A stretch of 64,000 nt of DNA from Thelonectria olida (lineage: Eukaryota > Ascomycota > Sordariomycetes > Hypocreales > Nectriaceae), in NCBI GenBank assembly GCA_020736575.1, contig JAGPYM010000033.1, positions 248,001 to 312,000 on the forward strand, read 5' to 3'. The notes below the pieces were generated by a model. It searched no databases, had not been told where the DNA came from, and saw only the letters and a list, made by a program, of their open reading frames with translations. Made by a program: the position numbers and the translations under genes. Below are positions 47,270 through 58,430 of the stretch, piece after piece; positions within the stretch are counted from its first letter, which is position 1; every line of letters begins with the position of its first letter.

Positions 47270-49645
47270 GTTGATGTTTCTAGCCTCACCAAGATAGCTG
47301 TTTGCTAGACTACCTCTTCTAAGCACTTCACGCCAAAACGTGGTTTCAAAGCCTTTTAAGTACTCATCGTTCTCACATAAAAACATGCAGCCACCTCTTG
47401 CTTGCTTGTAATTTTAAGCACAGCCCACTGGGTGGGAACTCGCTGCCGAGTGTGAAGTTTTGAATGCAAGATGTCATTAGTTCAATCGTAAAACTCGATC
47501 TTGGCATGGGGAGAATGCAATTGGCTAGTGGTTTTATCGCCAAATGAGCTCATCCTTCCAGTCTCACTACTCTCTATTACGAAATGGCGAATCATCCGGG
47601 GTATTTTGTTGCACTGCCCCGTAAAGAGTGTGCAGGGAGCAAGTTGCCAAGCCACGCGCTGACGTTCCCAAAGCATTGCACTTTGAAATTATAGCACCGC
47701 AATCATGCAGCCAATGCCCAGGACTTGAGGAACTTTAATGCGCTTGGCCTGAACCTACACCATCCTGAGAGGGGAGGCTTACGGAACGTCTTTTAGTTGG
47801 CATGCAAAAAGAAAAAAGTCCGGCAAAAGATGGAGGAGGCTTTATTCCACAGTTGTATGATTATCGTGCATATGTGAGAATGGCTTGCGCTCACTCCACT
47901 CTCCAGCAACTTCTTTCTCACACGTGAATCAGCGGAGAATCGCATGAAATGGCCTATATATCAGTCAAGCAATAAATTACAAAACCCTACACGGTGCAGA
48001 CGAAGGCGCTTTATGTAAAATCCGCCTTGTTTCAGCCCCATATGCCGGCAGTCGCTATTGGGTCGGGTGAACAGTTGGTAGCCTCTCCTGGCGGTCTCTA
48101 CACTGAAGTAAACAAACCCAACCCTGGCGCTATAGATCTTGTTAGCGACTGGTCTTACCTGAGAAAATCCTCTAAGAAGATAGCAGTTGTTTATAATTCG
48201 CTTGTCTTTGCATACTGCGCTGTGTTTGAACTTGACTTCCCGGCGCTTTTGCCAGAGGATAAGTTTTTGTAGAAACGCAGCCTCCTCGCCGAGTTAGAGC
48301 CTTCCCGACTGTGATAACCATTTAAGTTTTAGCTTGTTACACTCCTTTTCCCCCGCGAAGAAGTTCAAGGTATCTTTTGGCAATCTTCAGTAGAAGAGTG
48401 AGGCTAGCCTCAGAAGTGCGAGACCAACAAACTCAGAGCTGGCCCTACCTAAATATGTCCCAACATGATAAAGGAACTTTTCAAAGAGATCAAGGTGTCC
48501 ATAGTTCGAGGTGAACCATCGTAACCTAACGTAGCGCTTGTCAAGTGCCGCAAGGGCTGATTTTGCGGGTTATTAGGTATTGACAGGGAGTCGTCATGCC
48601 TGAAACACGTCGTATTTAGACTTAGTTGATTGCCACGTGCTTTTCCGTGAATTATCCTTTGATTCGCGTTGCCTTGTTGCCAAGACGTAGCAATCCAATA
48701 TTAAGGGCACTTCTAAGCTGTGGATGTAACAGCCGAATACGCATATTGTTCGTCTGAAAACACTTGACCATTCTGCCGAATCGCAAGCATGCACCGCCAT
48801 GTGTTGAATCTTTAATTTCCCTCAATGCAAGAGCTGGACGAGCCATTCATAGTACATGAATTAGCACCAGTAGCTCCCCGTGGGCCGTTCCGTGTTTGTT
48901 CATTGCCAAGGGGTCGAAACGTTGCGCTCACCACCAGCTCAGGCTAAAGCAGTTAGGTTCCTTCCTGCCGTATACTCGTGTCTCAGGCTGCCCATGGATA
49001 CCTTGGCATAAGACCTGCTGCCTCGGACTTCCCCCTTTGGCTGTAGTTCTCGTGTCATCCTCACCCCTGATACTCTGCTTCGCTTCTATTTGCCCGCATG
49101 CTCATCAACCGGTCTGAAGCCTGCCTTGGTTTTGTCTCGTATTATACACCAGGAACGTTCGTTATGCGCCCTTCTGGTATTTGCTAAGTGGAGGCATTTG
49201 GGTTTGCAACCTCTCGTTGCTAATCTGGTATATGTGATATCCCCTGACCCGTTGAGCAACTAAGATTCCCTAATAGCATCGCCACTCTTGGCCCCATTGC
49301 TGTGCGTCTCAGTATTCCCGTCCATCCCGCCTTGGCTGGGAGTGAGTCAAGGCACACTAAGCGGAAGAGCCCGGCATCCTTCGCTAGTATACGATAAGAC
49401 CAAAACATGATCATCGTTGCCCTGACGTTGCTGATCCATAAGACGCGTCATGTGGCTTGCCTTGAGTTGGAAAGTGTTAAAAAAGGATTTGTGGAATGAT
49501 TAAGATCCCCGCTTCTACTTCCAATCGCCCGCGCATGTGCTCAAGGCCCCTCAACTTCAGCCCCGACACTTGATTAAGGTATCAGCCCTCCTAGTGAACG
49601 GCCAGGCATTTCATTGCCGAACCCCGTTCTTAACGGCGACCCAGA
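47270..49645. other. Intergenic, no gene seen
   Basis: Likely upstream region of the deiminase gene at the left end. Short open frames elsewhere (for example 47994-48272) match nothing I recognise. Confidence 0.45.
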
Positions 49646-50452
49646 ATGGCTGGATTTCAACATTTCAAAGTCTATGTCACCGCCGATCTCGACCACGACG
49701 CGGTGATCAACGCGCTTTGTGACGACGATGAAGAAGACGCTGGAAACTTCAAGCTTGAGACTTTGCGAGGACAGAAGACACAGGACCTGATTCAGCGTCA
49801 TAGGAACAGGGCTCAAGAGCAGCCATATGCCCACCCGACCCTGTTCCTCGTCTTTGACACCGAAGACCTTGACGAACGCGGCGTCCTGCTTGTCAGCCTC
49901 GACGAGTACCACGGCTTCGATGACGCCGTGAGATATCCGCCAGAAGACGCAAACAGTTACATCAGCTCGCTCAGCATTGAAAACGAGGATTGGTACACCC
50001 TACGACAAGATGTCCCAGACGAAAAGAACAAGGCCTCGCCAGTCAACTGGTTCGCGCTGTATAATCTCCTCCCCAGCTCCCAGCATGACAAGTTTACCGA
50101 TGCTGCACTGGCGATGAACAGTGGTACCCAGTACTTGGGGATAGACGAACCAGAGGAGCACCTTGACGTCGACGAGTTACCAAAGCTGTATCGAGCGATT
50201 CGCCCAGATCGCAGCGATATCGGCGTTATCTGCGACCGACATGCTTCGCTTGCAGAGAACAGCGCCTTGTGCATGGGGCAATTCGCGGCAATTGATGATG
50301 ACTACAAGATAGGGGGCGCGCTCATCGTCCAGGTCAAGCCTCAGAGGGATTCTTTCCGCTGCAAGGGCGAAGTTGCTGGAGAACTTCTACGGTGGATCTT
50401 TATCAACTTGATGGACTGGGATGAAGCTAAAGAGTTTGCTCGCCGACGGTAG
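49646..50452 (+). CDS. Hypothetical protein, single exon
   Basis: An uninterrupted 268-residue frame starts MAGFQHFKVYVTADLDH. It is acidic and soluble, without signal peptide or membrane segment. Codon use is balanced (many GAC/GAG/CTC), and the minus-strand shadow frames are shorter, so it is probably real. The pattern HPTLFLVFDTEDLDERGVLL and the end LLRWIFINLMDWDEAKEFA look like alternating strands and helices of a compact alpha/beta protein. I recognise no family. It has no close neighbour on either side, so context says nothing about function. Confidence 0.65.
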   Translation: MAGFQHFKVYVTADLDHDAVINALCDDDEEDAGNFKLETLRGQKTQDLIQRHRNRAQEQPYAHPTLFLVFDTEDLDERGVLLVSLDEYHGFDDAVRYPPEDANSYISSLSIENEDWYTLRQDVPDEKNKASPVNWFALYNLLPSSQHDKFTDAALAMNSGTQYLGIDEPEEHLDVDELPKLYRAIRPDRSDIGVICDRHASLAENSALCMGQFAAIDDDYKIGGALIVQVKPQRDSFRCKGEVAGELLRWIFINLMDWDEAKEFARRR

Positions 50453-52842
50453 AGGGTTGGAGGGAGTTGACTCGGCTTATTGAAGGCTTCTATAGATACA
50501 TACCGGGTCCTCTGCTACAGTCCTGTGCGTATTATTTACAGCAGAGAAACTTGGGTCTATCGAGTTCATCGACTACTGTGATCTGAGTTGTCCCATCAAC
50601 CTAGTTATTGCTTAATTCCAACGCAGAACCAACATTCAGTCCATCTCATACTCAATAACCCGCGCAACTTCACTAATCCCACGACGTCTAGGTCGTCAGT
50701 GAACTAGACGCTATGTCAAACGCGTCTGTGACACGTCGGTGGGAACAAGAACAAAACGTCTATCTCCTGGACACTTCCAGCAGCCTCCACTTCGCTGGCT
50801 TGTTCTAGGTAGAGCTCAGCGAGATGACCACCCACCGCGACTTCTTGGCTGGTATGCGCCTCTGCTTCTAATATTCCACGCGATGAAATCTAAGGCAATG
50901 CCTACACCGGCGACCGGAATTAGTAATTTTGCTTTCAGGCTTGCCAGCTTCGTCAGTCTGCCTTCCGGAGCTGACTGCCCTCCATCTCCTGCTTTTGGGG
51001 GCCCGCAGAGATCCGGACCAGCCGGTGACTGTCCTTCCTGAGCGACATCCATAGAGCTGGGGAACCGTCCATTGTGCGTTTCAACCCTGTTCAACGCATG
51101 CAACACCCTCTGCGTTGCCCTGCTAACCGTTTCTACTTGCTGGCCGCGCGTCCATATCCCCCATCCCTGGTCTGTCTTCTGCAGAGATGATTGAGAGGTA
51201 CCATTAGCACTGGTGGAACCCCCTGATTTGCTTGTCCGGTGATCCTGACGATGATACGAACACGAGCAAATCACCCCGCGAAGCCCTCGGCATCCAGCTC
51301 TTGTCTCGTCGAATATGCATTTTGGGTCAAGCTCAACGGAGAGGAGGACTTCGCTAACATGGTGACGCCGCCCAGCGCGGACACCTTGACCATAACTGAG
51401 TTTTGCACTTCTTGTCCCATCACTGCTCGCCAGTGCTCCGTGTAGGGCATGGGTTGATCGTCGTGCATTACGCTGTCGTCAGGACCCGCTGCACGTATGC
51501 CACATCATTTCCCAACTGCACTACTTTTTGGATACGCGGTACACCTATGGTGCACATGTAGAAACCGGTGGTGTCGTTCATAAATCCCTCAATTTAGTGT
51601 GCTTATTGTCTTTATCATTCGTGCGGGCGCATCAATCCCTCCCTCCTACGCAGTCTAATAGCAGGGTGAATATAGTAGATAAAGAGGCTAGAATGAGTAA
51701 TTCCACTGAGTAATCCCTCCTTGACCTCTGCTCTTCTGTTCGTTTTTGCTTATCTTGAGTTTACACCTTTTGCACCTTTTGCAGTGGGTTAGTGGATGGG
51801 TCTCTAATCTGTAAAGCTGGATCAGAATTAGTTTTATGTTGGCGAGAGGATCAGAGTGTTGGCACTGAGCCGTATGTTGTCACGTTTGCCAATGTTCAAA
51901 AGCGGAATCAAGAGGGCGGTGATGGCTGGAGACCTGTAGACTAAACTAAGGAAGTTACAAGTGGTTATATACATGTCGGATGGATGCCGATGAGTAGTGT
52001 TGCGAGTAGGATCAGTACGGATGGTGCCGTGTAAGTTGGTGATCAAGAAAGATGGTGACACTGGAAGCAATGGATATCGTTATAGCAGAGAGCACTTCCT
52101 GTAGGTTACATTTATGCTTGGCGTATATTAATAGGGTACCGGTGTGAGAAGTTTTGGCTATCACGATATCGGGGACTGAGAGCGGGGACGTTGTAGCGGA
52201 TAACTCCCCGCAGGAGTGATGAAAGGACATGGACAAGGATCAAGGCATCAATGAGTCAACACCGAGCCACATTTGTGGCACCCGAGGGAACGGTTCAACC
52301 ATCCCAGTAACCTCCGCAGCGAAGAACAGTTCTAGAACGTTAGTCGCTCGTCAGTGGCCCCACTGAAACATCGGCTGCGACGATGCGGGTTTCTCCATGT
52401 GTTCTTATTTAGTCAGGGATGAGAGGGATTGAGGATTTGGAGAACAGAAACGGGGCTGGGACGACCTGCAGCCAACCTTAGCTGAGTCTATGTTAGCATG
52501 TCCACCCGCATTTCTTCAGGTGCGAGGCACCGAGCATCCATCAAATTGCCCCCTTTTTTTTGGGGGGATGGGGGGGGGGAGGGGGGTTGGTAAACTATAG
52601 GAAAATGAAAAACATATTAGGTAATTTGGCAAGTTTATGAGTAGAGTGAGTAGCCTACTAGACCGCCCATGGGGTTAGAAATAATACCCATAAGACATAT
52701 TAGCTATTATATTTGTACTAATCATTTATATATATCACATCTGAGGAGAAAGTGGCTAATGTTGCAATATTAAATGTGCTGCCTGGGGTATTTATGATAG
52801 AGCGACCATGTAGAAAAACAATTGTAAACCCCGATATGACCC
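50453..52842. other. Intergenic, no supported gene
   Basis: Two minus-strand open frames (51271-51468 and 50816-51274, the latter ending with a possible membrane helix LLIPVAGVGIALDFIAW) do not join in phase by any ordinary intron. A T/G homopolymer stretch lies at 52551-52588. Confidence 0.4.
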
Positions 52843-53716
52843 TCAATACCCTTGTTGTCGAATAGCCGCAAATATTACAAGCCGAGCCTCGCTCTGTGCC
52901 ATCCTCCTCCTCTCGATCCTCGCCAGGCTGACAGCTAGGCTCTCGGACTGATCTATCCTATGGGCCTCCATCTCCATCGCCGCCAGCGCCTCCATTCGTG
53001 GTATGACCAGGAACCGACTTGCGACCAGTAGTCTTACGAGCAGTCTTGCCCCAGAGGTCTTACCCCCAGGAGTCTTACGAGTCGGTTTCATAACCTTTGA
53101 GTGATGGTGTTCAGTAGGCTTATGATCCCAACGATGCTTGGTGAGAGCTTGATGAGAGTTGGAGTAGAAGATAGAGAGAATCTGCTTGAGGCGCTCAATG
53201 TCTTTGTGCCGGAGAGTCTGACGCTTGGCGTGGATCGCAATAATACTAGATGCTAGGGAAATTATTAGTACAGAAGATGGCGATAAAAGCTGATATGCTA
53301 CATACCCTCAAACATCTGAGTGATGAAGCTTTCAGTAGCTTCCTGAAGAGCAGTAAGAGCCACAGCTTGGATCCTAAACTTTTTCTTGGTTTCATCGAGC
53401 ATGACCTCCTTCGCCTGATGGGCGAAAGGACCTCGGCGAATGCATGGCTCGACCCTCGTCTGGTAACGGTGAATCTCTCGGATGGCCACATCTAGGAGGT
53501 GATTAGCGCAAACAATGGCCCTCAAAACAAATAAGAAGGACGGGACATACTTCCAGGCTTCCAGCGATGTTGGGCTGTGTCGGGGGGTTCTTCTTCTTGG
53601 GCTTTTTGACATTACCGCCAGCCTTCGCCTGCTTCTTCTTTCTTTTGGCATCGGCCTTCGGGTCACAGAGTGACAGTATTGAGCGCGCCGCCCCGGCGCT
53701 CTTTGGCGGGAGCCAT
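52843..53716 (-). CDS. Divergent histone H3-like protein (5' exon disturbed)
   Basis: The fold region spans three exons (to 53551, 53491-53306, 53252-52843) with introns of 59 and 53 nt in phase. Against H3 it aligns as HRWKPGNVAIREIHRYQ (H3 HRYRPGTVALREIRRYQ), FRIQAVALTALQEATESF (H3 RFQSSAVMALQEASEAY) and FEASSIIAIHAKRQTL (H3 FEDTNLCAIHAKRVTI), so the alpha-N, alpha-1, alpha-2 and alpha-3 elements are all recognisable. A C-terminal extension of about 100 residues follows, starting with a His/Lys-rich stretch and TRKTPGGKTSG, which resembles the ARKSTGGKA of the H3 N-tail. The ATG at 53716 (MAPAK) is in the fold's frame, but that frame has TGA and TAA in the first exon. A Lys-rich tail (KRKKKQAKAGGNVKKP) is readable one frame over. 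So the 5' end is mutated or mis-sequenced, or uses an intron I cannot place. Confidence 0.6.
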
Positions 53717-54542
53717 GACTGGAAAAAATGATTAGAAGAAATGAGTGGTATATTTGAGATGAATTTGTAGAAGGGCACAGAGGGAACGGTTCGGGGAATC
53801 ATAGAGGATAGTATCTTCGAGATGCGAAAGGAAGACGAAAGAAGCGGCCAGCGCGAAAGAAAGTCTCCCTAACCATATGAATGATTGAAAAAGAGAAATT
53901 AGTCAAAGGCCCAAAGGAATGTGTCGCACTGAGCGCGCAATCAGGATCAAAGGTGAGGTAAATGATAATGGGCAGAAGCAGTGTGTTAATTGATTGTTGC
54001 CTGAAATGCGGGATACTCTAGACCACGGTTTTTACTTAAAGCACGGAGCTAGATTACTAAGTACAGTTATTTCTAAGGCTCCTTAAGATTCTACCTGGCT
54101 GCGATAGAACGAAATGAAGCTATTAAGCCTTGCCTTTATGCATAAATCCGGCTGTTTGTTATCGCTTAGGGTTAGCCAATCAGAGGCTGTGACTCATGGC
54201 CCCTAGGGCGGATCTAGAATAGCGTCCGGAAGGCAAAGCCCTACACTAAAAATAACCTAAGCCCACGCCTCCTTTTATTGTTTCTTCTTTCAACGTCACA
54301 ACCCTGCAAATTTCCTCCTGCATCGTAACAAAGAGTCTGCAGTCGCTGCTTCCGAGGCGTTGATCCTACTATTTTTATTTATTTATTATTATTTTTTTTC
54401 TAAATCCCCCCCTATCGGCGGTTCCGGGCTTGGTAGGCAAAAAGCCCTCCTTTTCCCCCATGTTAGACTAAGTATCCAGGTACATCTTTTAGCTTCGCTT
54501 CTACTACACTACCAAGCCATGAGAATAAAGTCTGTGTTCACA
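53717..54542. promoter_or_regulatory. Shared divergent intergenic region between H3-like and H4-tail-like genes
   Basis: About 0.8 kb separates the two starts. Fungal H3 and H4 genes are typically arranged divergently around a shared promoter, and this layout copies that. It contains a T-rich stretch at 54371-54404 and no other obvious element. Confidence 0.4.
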
Positions 54543-54873
54543 ATGACTGGACGTGGTCACGGTAGATTCATACTTTTTGTACTAATATTTTGAGCTGATC
54601 ATTTTAGGCCGACCCCAAGGATCTGGATTGGGCGAAAAGCGCAAGGCTGTTGAGGATATCTCTGATAACCCCTACACCAGGAAAGCCCGAGAGCGCAAGC
54701 AGGGACTCTCTGGGTATGAAGCAGAGCGAGACAGGATTCTCGCGAACTATTGGAGGAAGGTTCGCTATGCCAAAGATAAGCTGTATAAGCATGAGGGATG
54801 GATGAATGCCGATGAAACCACGAGAGCTTCAATGATGGATTCGGCTCTCCAAGTGGTCGATGCCAAGGCGTAA
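54543..54873 (+). CDS. Small basic protein with histone H4-tail-like N-terminus
   Basis: Two exons (54543-54561 and 54608-54873, 46-nt intron with CTGATC branch) give 94 residues. The start reads MTGRGHGRPQGSGLGEKRK, close to the fungal H4 tail (MTGRGKGGKGLGKGGAKR). The intron falls within the first codons of the tail, as I recall for some fungal H4 genes. The remainder (GYEAERDRILANYWRKVRY and MNADETTRASMMDSAL) is charged and helical, but I cannot align it to the H4 histone fold. It faces the H3-like gene. It may be a degenerate or repurposed H4, or a chromatin protein that borrows the tail. The tail similarity could be chance over so few residues. An in-frame ATG at 54522 would add seven residues. 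Confidence 0.55.
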
Positions 54874-55976
54874 GACTCTCAGCTTAGTTCTAATTAATTG
54901 TGCTAATTAAACATTCTTGGTGTCCTCGAGAGATTACGCCCCGAGGTACCCCTTCCACGAGGGTTGTTGGATCGCATGACCGTAAGGTTAGCCAGGATCA
55001 CGTTGGTTTCAACCTATTGCGGCACGTCACTTGCAGACCTCGATCCCTGGCATGCAAACGTGTCTGCATAGCACAGCGTTCTTCGTTCAGGATACTTCCG
55101 AACCCCCGGCACACAATTCCCCCGCTGCTCCTCCATGGCCGCACTCCCCCGGTGCCTGGCTTTATTTAACAATGCCGCTCTCCCCAGCTCCTTCCGGAGA
55201 CCCCTCCTTCGATGTCGTTTTAGTCAACATCGTCATAATCCATGTTCCACTCGACCAACCACTCACTCCAGCCCGCGCCCCCTTCACGTTCGTTTCCCCC
55301 TGATACTCACCTACCCCCCCACCCCCCCCCCCTAATCTTCGTCCACTCCTGTCACTCGCTTGTTTCGATGCTGTGATTCTTGATCATATTCCTTCTTCTT
55401 TGATAGTTCCCTCCATCTTTCTCTCTCCAGAGTATTCGGGCTTTTCCCATCTTGGACTGTCAAGAACCTGCTGCTCTCTGCGGGGACCGGAACAGTGGGG
55501 TGAAATCCGTGTTGGAACGCTTGCTGTGACGCTAAGCCAAATTTCGAACGCCGAGAACAAGCAACAATTGCAACGTTCCTCTCACTCTCAGCTTGGATGA
55601 TCTCACATTGACTCTTCTGTGTGTACCTGGTGTTCCGGCTCTCACACAAATACCCTCGCACCATTGAACGCTACGAGGAGTTCAAGTCTGCTTTCGCTTG
55701 ACTGGTGCTTTTGCCTCCCAACTGCCTCGACATCGTCAGATATATCTCCAGAACTCCCGAGCCCCGATACTCCACCGAGTTGCCGAGGGAAACTATCTCG
55801 ATTGAGTAGGTCACCAAGTTACCCCGAACCTCATCGCGGCCACTATCTGTTCACACTCGTCTTTGTGGATCTCTTCACGTATGTTCGTTCCTGCCCCAGC
55901 GTGTAGAGATATTCGAGGAGTGCTCATGAGTATGTGCCAGGTTTTTCGCTACAGCTCCGTCGACATAATACTATGC
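54874..55976. other. Intergenic, upstream of the regulator relic
   Basis: C- and T-rich sequence with a run of 15 C interrupted by one A at 55313-55332. No gene is supported. Confidence 0.4.
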
Positions 55977-57405
55977 AATGGTTGGTTGTGGTGGTCGCCG
56001 TCGCCGCAGCCACACCAAGTCCCGCAAGGGATGTGATACATGGCATGTGCAGTCAAACTGAAGTTGCGGCTCGACACCAGGTCTAACCAGCCTGTAGCAA
56101 ACAAAGACACATTCGTTGCGACGAAAACTATCCCCAATGGCAAGTATAGACTGGATCCATTCATGGCTTGCAAATAGTTCGAAGCTTGCTAAGCAAACCG
56201 CTTTAGTCGCAACTGCACGAAGCACAAGTTTCGATGCCTCTACATCGACGTCCAGATCCCCGACCCAAATCGCTCGATAACTCCTGATAAGCCCGATTTG
56301 ATGTGGACGCGGCAGATTGAAGCGGCTATCGCTGAGCGGCAAAAAACAGGCATTTTCCCCTTTCCCAGCCCACGCCTTCATCCTGCCCCCATGCCTCATC
56401 TCTATTCTCTAGAGAACTTACGCTTGATCTATTACATTGCTGCTCTATACGATCAACTGGCTACCATTGATGCAAATAACTTTACCCTCTGGACACGTTA
56501 CATCCCAACGTAAGTAGGCTGATTATGAAGGCTGACCTTGGAATGCTAATATCACTGTCTAGCCTCCTCCGAATTGGCGTCACGAGCCCCTATGTCATGC
56601 ATGCTCTGCTCGCCTTTTCGGCGATACATATCGCCTTGCTTACCGACTGCCCTTTGGTTGTTAGGATGGCATACGAATATCGAGGCATTGCCCTCGAGGG
56701 CTTGCAGGAAGCTGTCGGATCTTTCTGCCGAGAGACCTCGGACGCTATCCTGGCTGCTTCCCTGGTGCTCTCCTGGCAAGCCACTGACTGGTAAGGCGAT
56801 CCTTACCTACAATTGGCCATGATGGCTAATAAATTCCAACAGGCATAGCTGGACCCAGCTGATGCAGGGAACTTCGTTGGTATGTTTACTTGTTTGATTC
56901 TATCTAGTAGCACTTGCTGACTCGCCCCATAGGTTATCGATGCTATGGGCTCCTGGAGACACGAATCCCAGTTTAGAGACCTTACTGGGGAGAGCAGTGT
57001 ATTCCCTATGGCACCACTATCGCTAGAAAGGATCACCGCCCTAGCCAGCCGCGGCCCGAGGACTTAGACTCTTACCAGCGTACGCTTGAGCAAATTCATC
57101 GCGTGGAAGTTCATCTAAAGTATCACCAGGAAGACACCACCCAGATTCAAAGCCCCGCTGGCTTTCTAAGAGGATCTCGCAAAATCAGCCCTACTCTTAC
57201 GATTGCCCAGCAGTTTGAGCGTCTTCAACCCCTTGGGACCTGGCTCTTCTAGATGCTTGTTAGTTACCTCTAGAACTGCCACGGCTCTCCTAACTCCCTA
57301 GTCGTTATCGCTTATTTGTACACTGTGGCCCTTCTGATGGAACGTCTGTTCACTGAGATTGGTGCGACCTACTTTGGTAGGCTCACTAACTTACTCAATT
57401 GACGA
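55977..57405 (+). pseudogene. Zn2Cys6 transcription factor, inactivated
   Basis: The start encodes RRSHTKSRKGCDTW, the usual lead-in and first cysteine of a Zn2Cys6 cluster. The cluster is cut by a small deletion, followed by TGA and TAG. The later part is well preserved over ordinary introns at 56510-56562, 56791-56842 and 56880-56932. It gives IGVTSPYVMHALLAFSAIHI, CRETSDAILAASLVLSWQA and WTQLMQGTSLVIDAMGSW. A frameshift near 57060 and two TAG codons replacing expected tryptophan or glutamine positions (TWLF*MLVSYL*) interrupt the C-terminal block, which continues in HGSPNSLVVIAYLYTVALLM. The stop changes are of the C-to-T/G-to-A kind. The family regulates metabolism or transport by binding CGG triplets. 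This copy cannot. Confidence 0.75.
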
Positions 57406-58430
57406 GTCTTAAGGGTTCCACCCGCCAACCTTCTCTAAATATCGGATAGTGGCGGCTGGGAACGGCAGTATCAAGCGCCTGCAAGGGAAAAGTCGCAAAG
57501 GATGAAGGGTCAAGACCGGCTGAAAACCGAGACGCGCGTAGGTCTCGGGGAGTAAGTCGGCCGACGCCGGTCTAGCGTAAAGATAGGCACGCACCCACAC
57601 TTACGACAGGCCTAATGAGCCATGCTAGCAATGATGCTCATGAAACATATTCAAGGGCCTCAATGATGCGTCATGCGCTGATCTGGTGACCGCAGTGCGC
57701 CCTGTGCCTAGTCTGTCAAATATAGACACGAAGACTGGTCGGATGTCTTTATTCGTCGCCGCTGGGCCCCGGACAGCCCTAAAGTAGACGAGCAAAACGA
57801 ATACGATCGTCCATCTTCAAAGCCTTTAGTGGCCGTATCGTAACAGAAGCGAAGTACGACCTCAGCAGGGGGATCATCCGGTCCAGCCTCTTGATTACTG
57901 AGAGACTAGTCCATAATCGGTTCATCATCGAATCGACCACGTTCCTCTCCAAAGTACCAATGACTCCTTCTTCTCCGCCTCCTTCTCCTTCTTCATCCTC
58001 GGCGTTTTCGTCTTTGCTCTCATCCTCGTGTTCGCCGACGATGCACTCATCGCAAGGCTGTTCTGCATTAACCGGGCCCATTGGTCGTCGCTCTTCCAAG
58101 ATTGCATCAGACCAAAGTTGCTCTCACACCTTGCATTGAGAGCTGGACAATCCTCGTCCCATTATTAAGCTAGCCCACAGATTGTGAAAGCCGCAAAACT
58201 CTGTTAAAAGAAGGCGCAGCGTTTGAACTCACTCCTATACAGGCGTTCAGATGCAGATCGCATGACAAGTAAGAATGGCGCCTTGTAAGGACGATCTGGA
58301 AACCTGGCACGACGCCACGTTCGCGCGCTGAAATCGGAATACCTCACTGTCTCTCTGCAACAATCAAATAGACGGTCGAGTGCTGCCGTAATTAATGCAA
58401 GCGTGAACTCGTCCCTAACTGAACTATAAA
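57406..58430. other. Intergenic, one doubtful small ORF
   Basis: A minus-strand frame (57779-58099, 106 residues) has a Glu/Asp-rich middle and a helical end (MIPLLRSYFASVTIRPLKAL) but no recognisable family or splice partners. Nothing else is seen. Confidence 0.3.

Noticed and set aside
50816..51468. Two-exon minus-strand gene with a C-terminal membrane helix
   Set aside because: The only reasonable introns join the two frames out of phase and neither part resembles a known family.
57779..58099. Acidic 106-residue minus-strand protein
   Set aside because: Low-complexity Glu/Asp centre, no family match, no context, so a chance frame is as likely.
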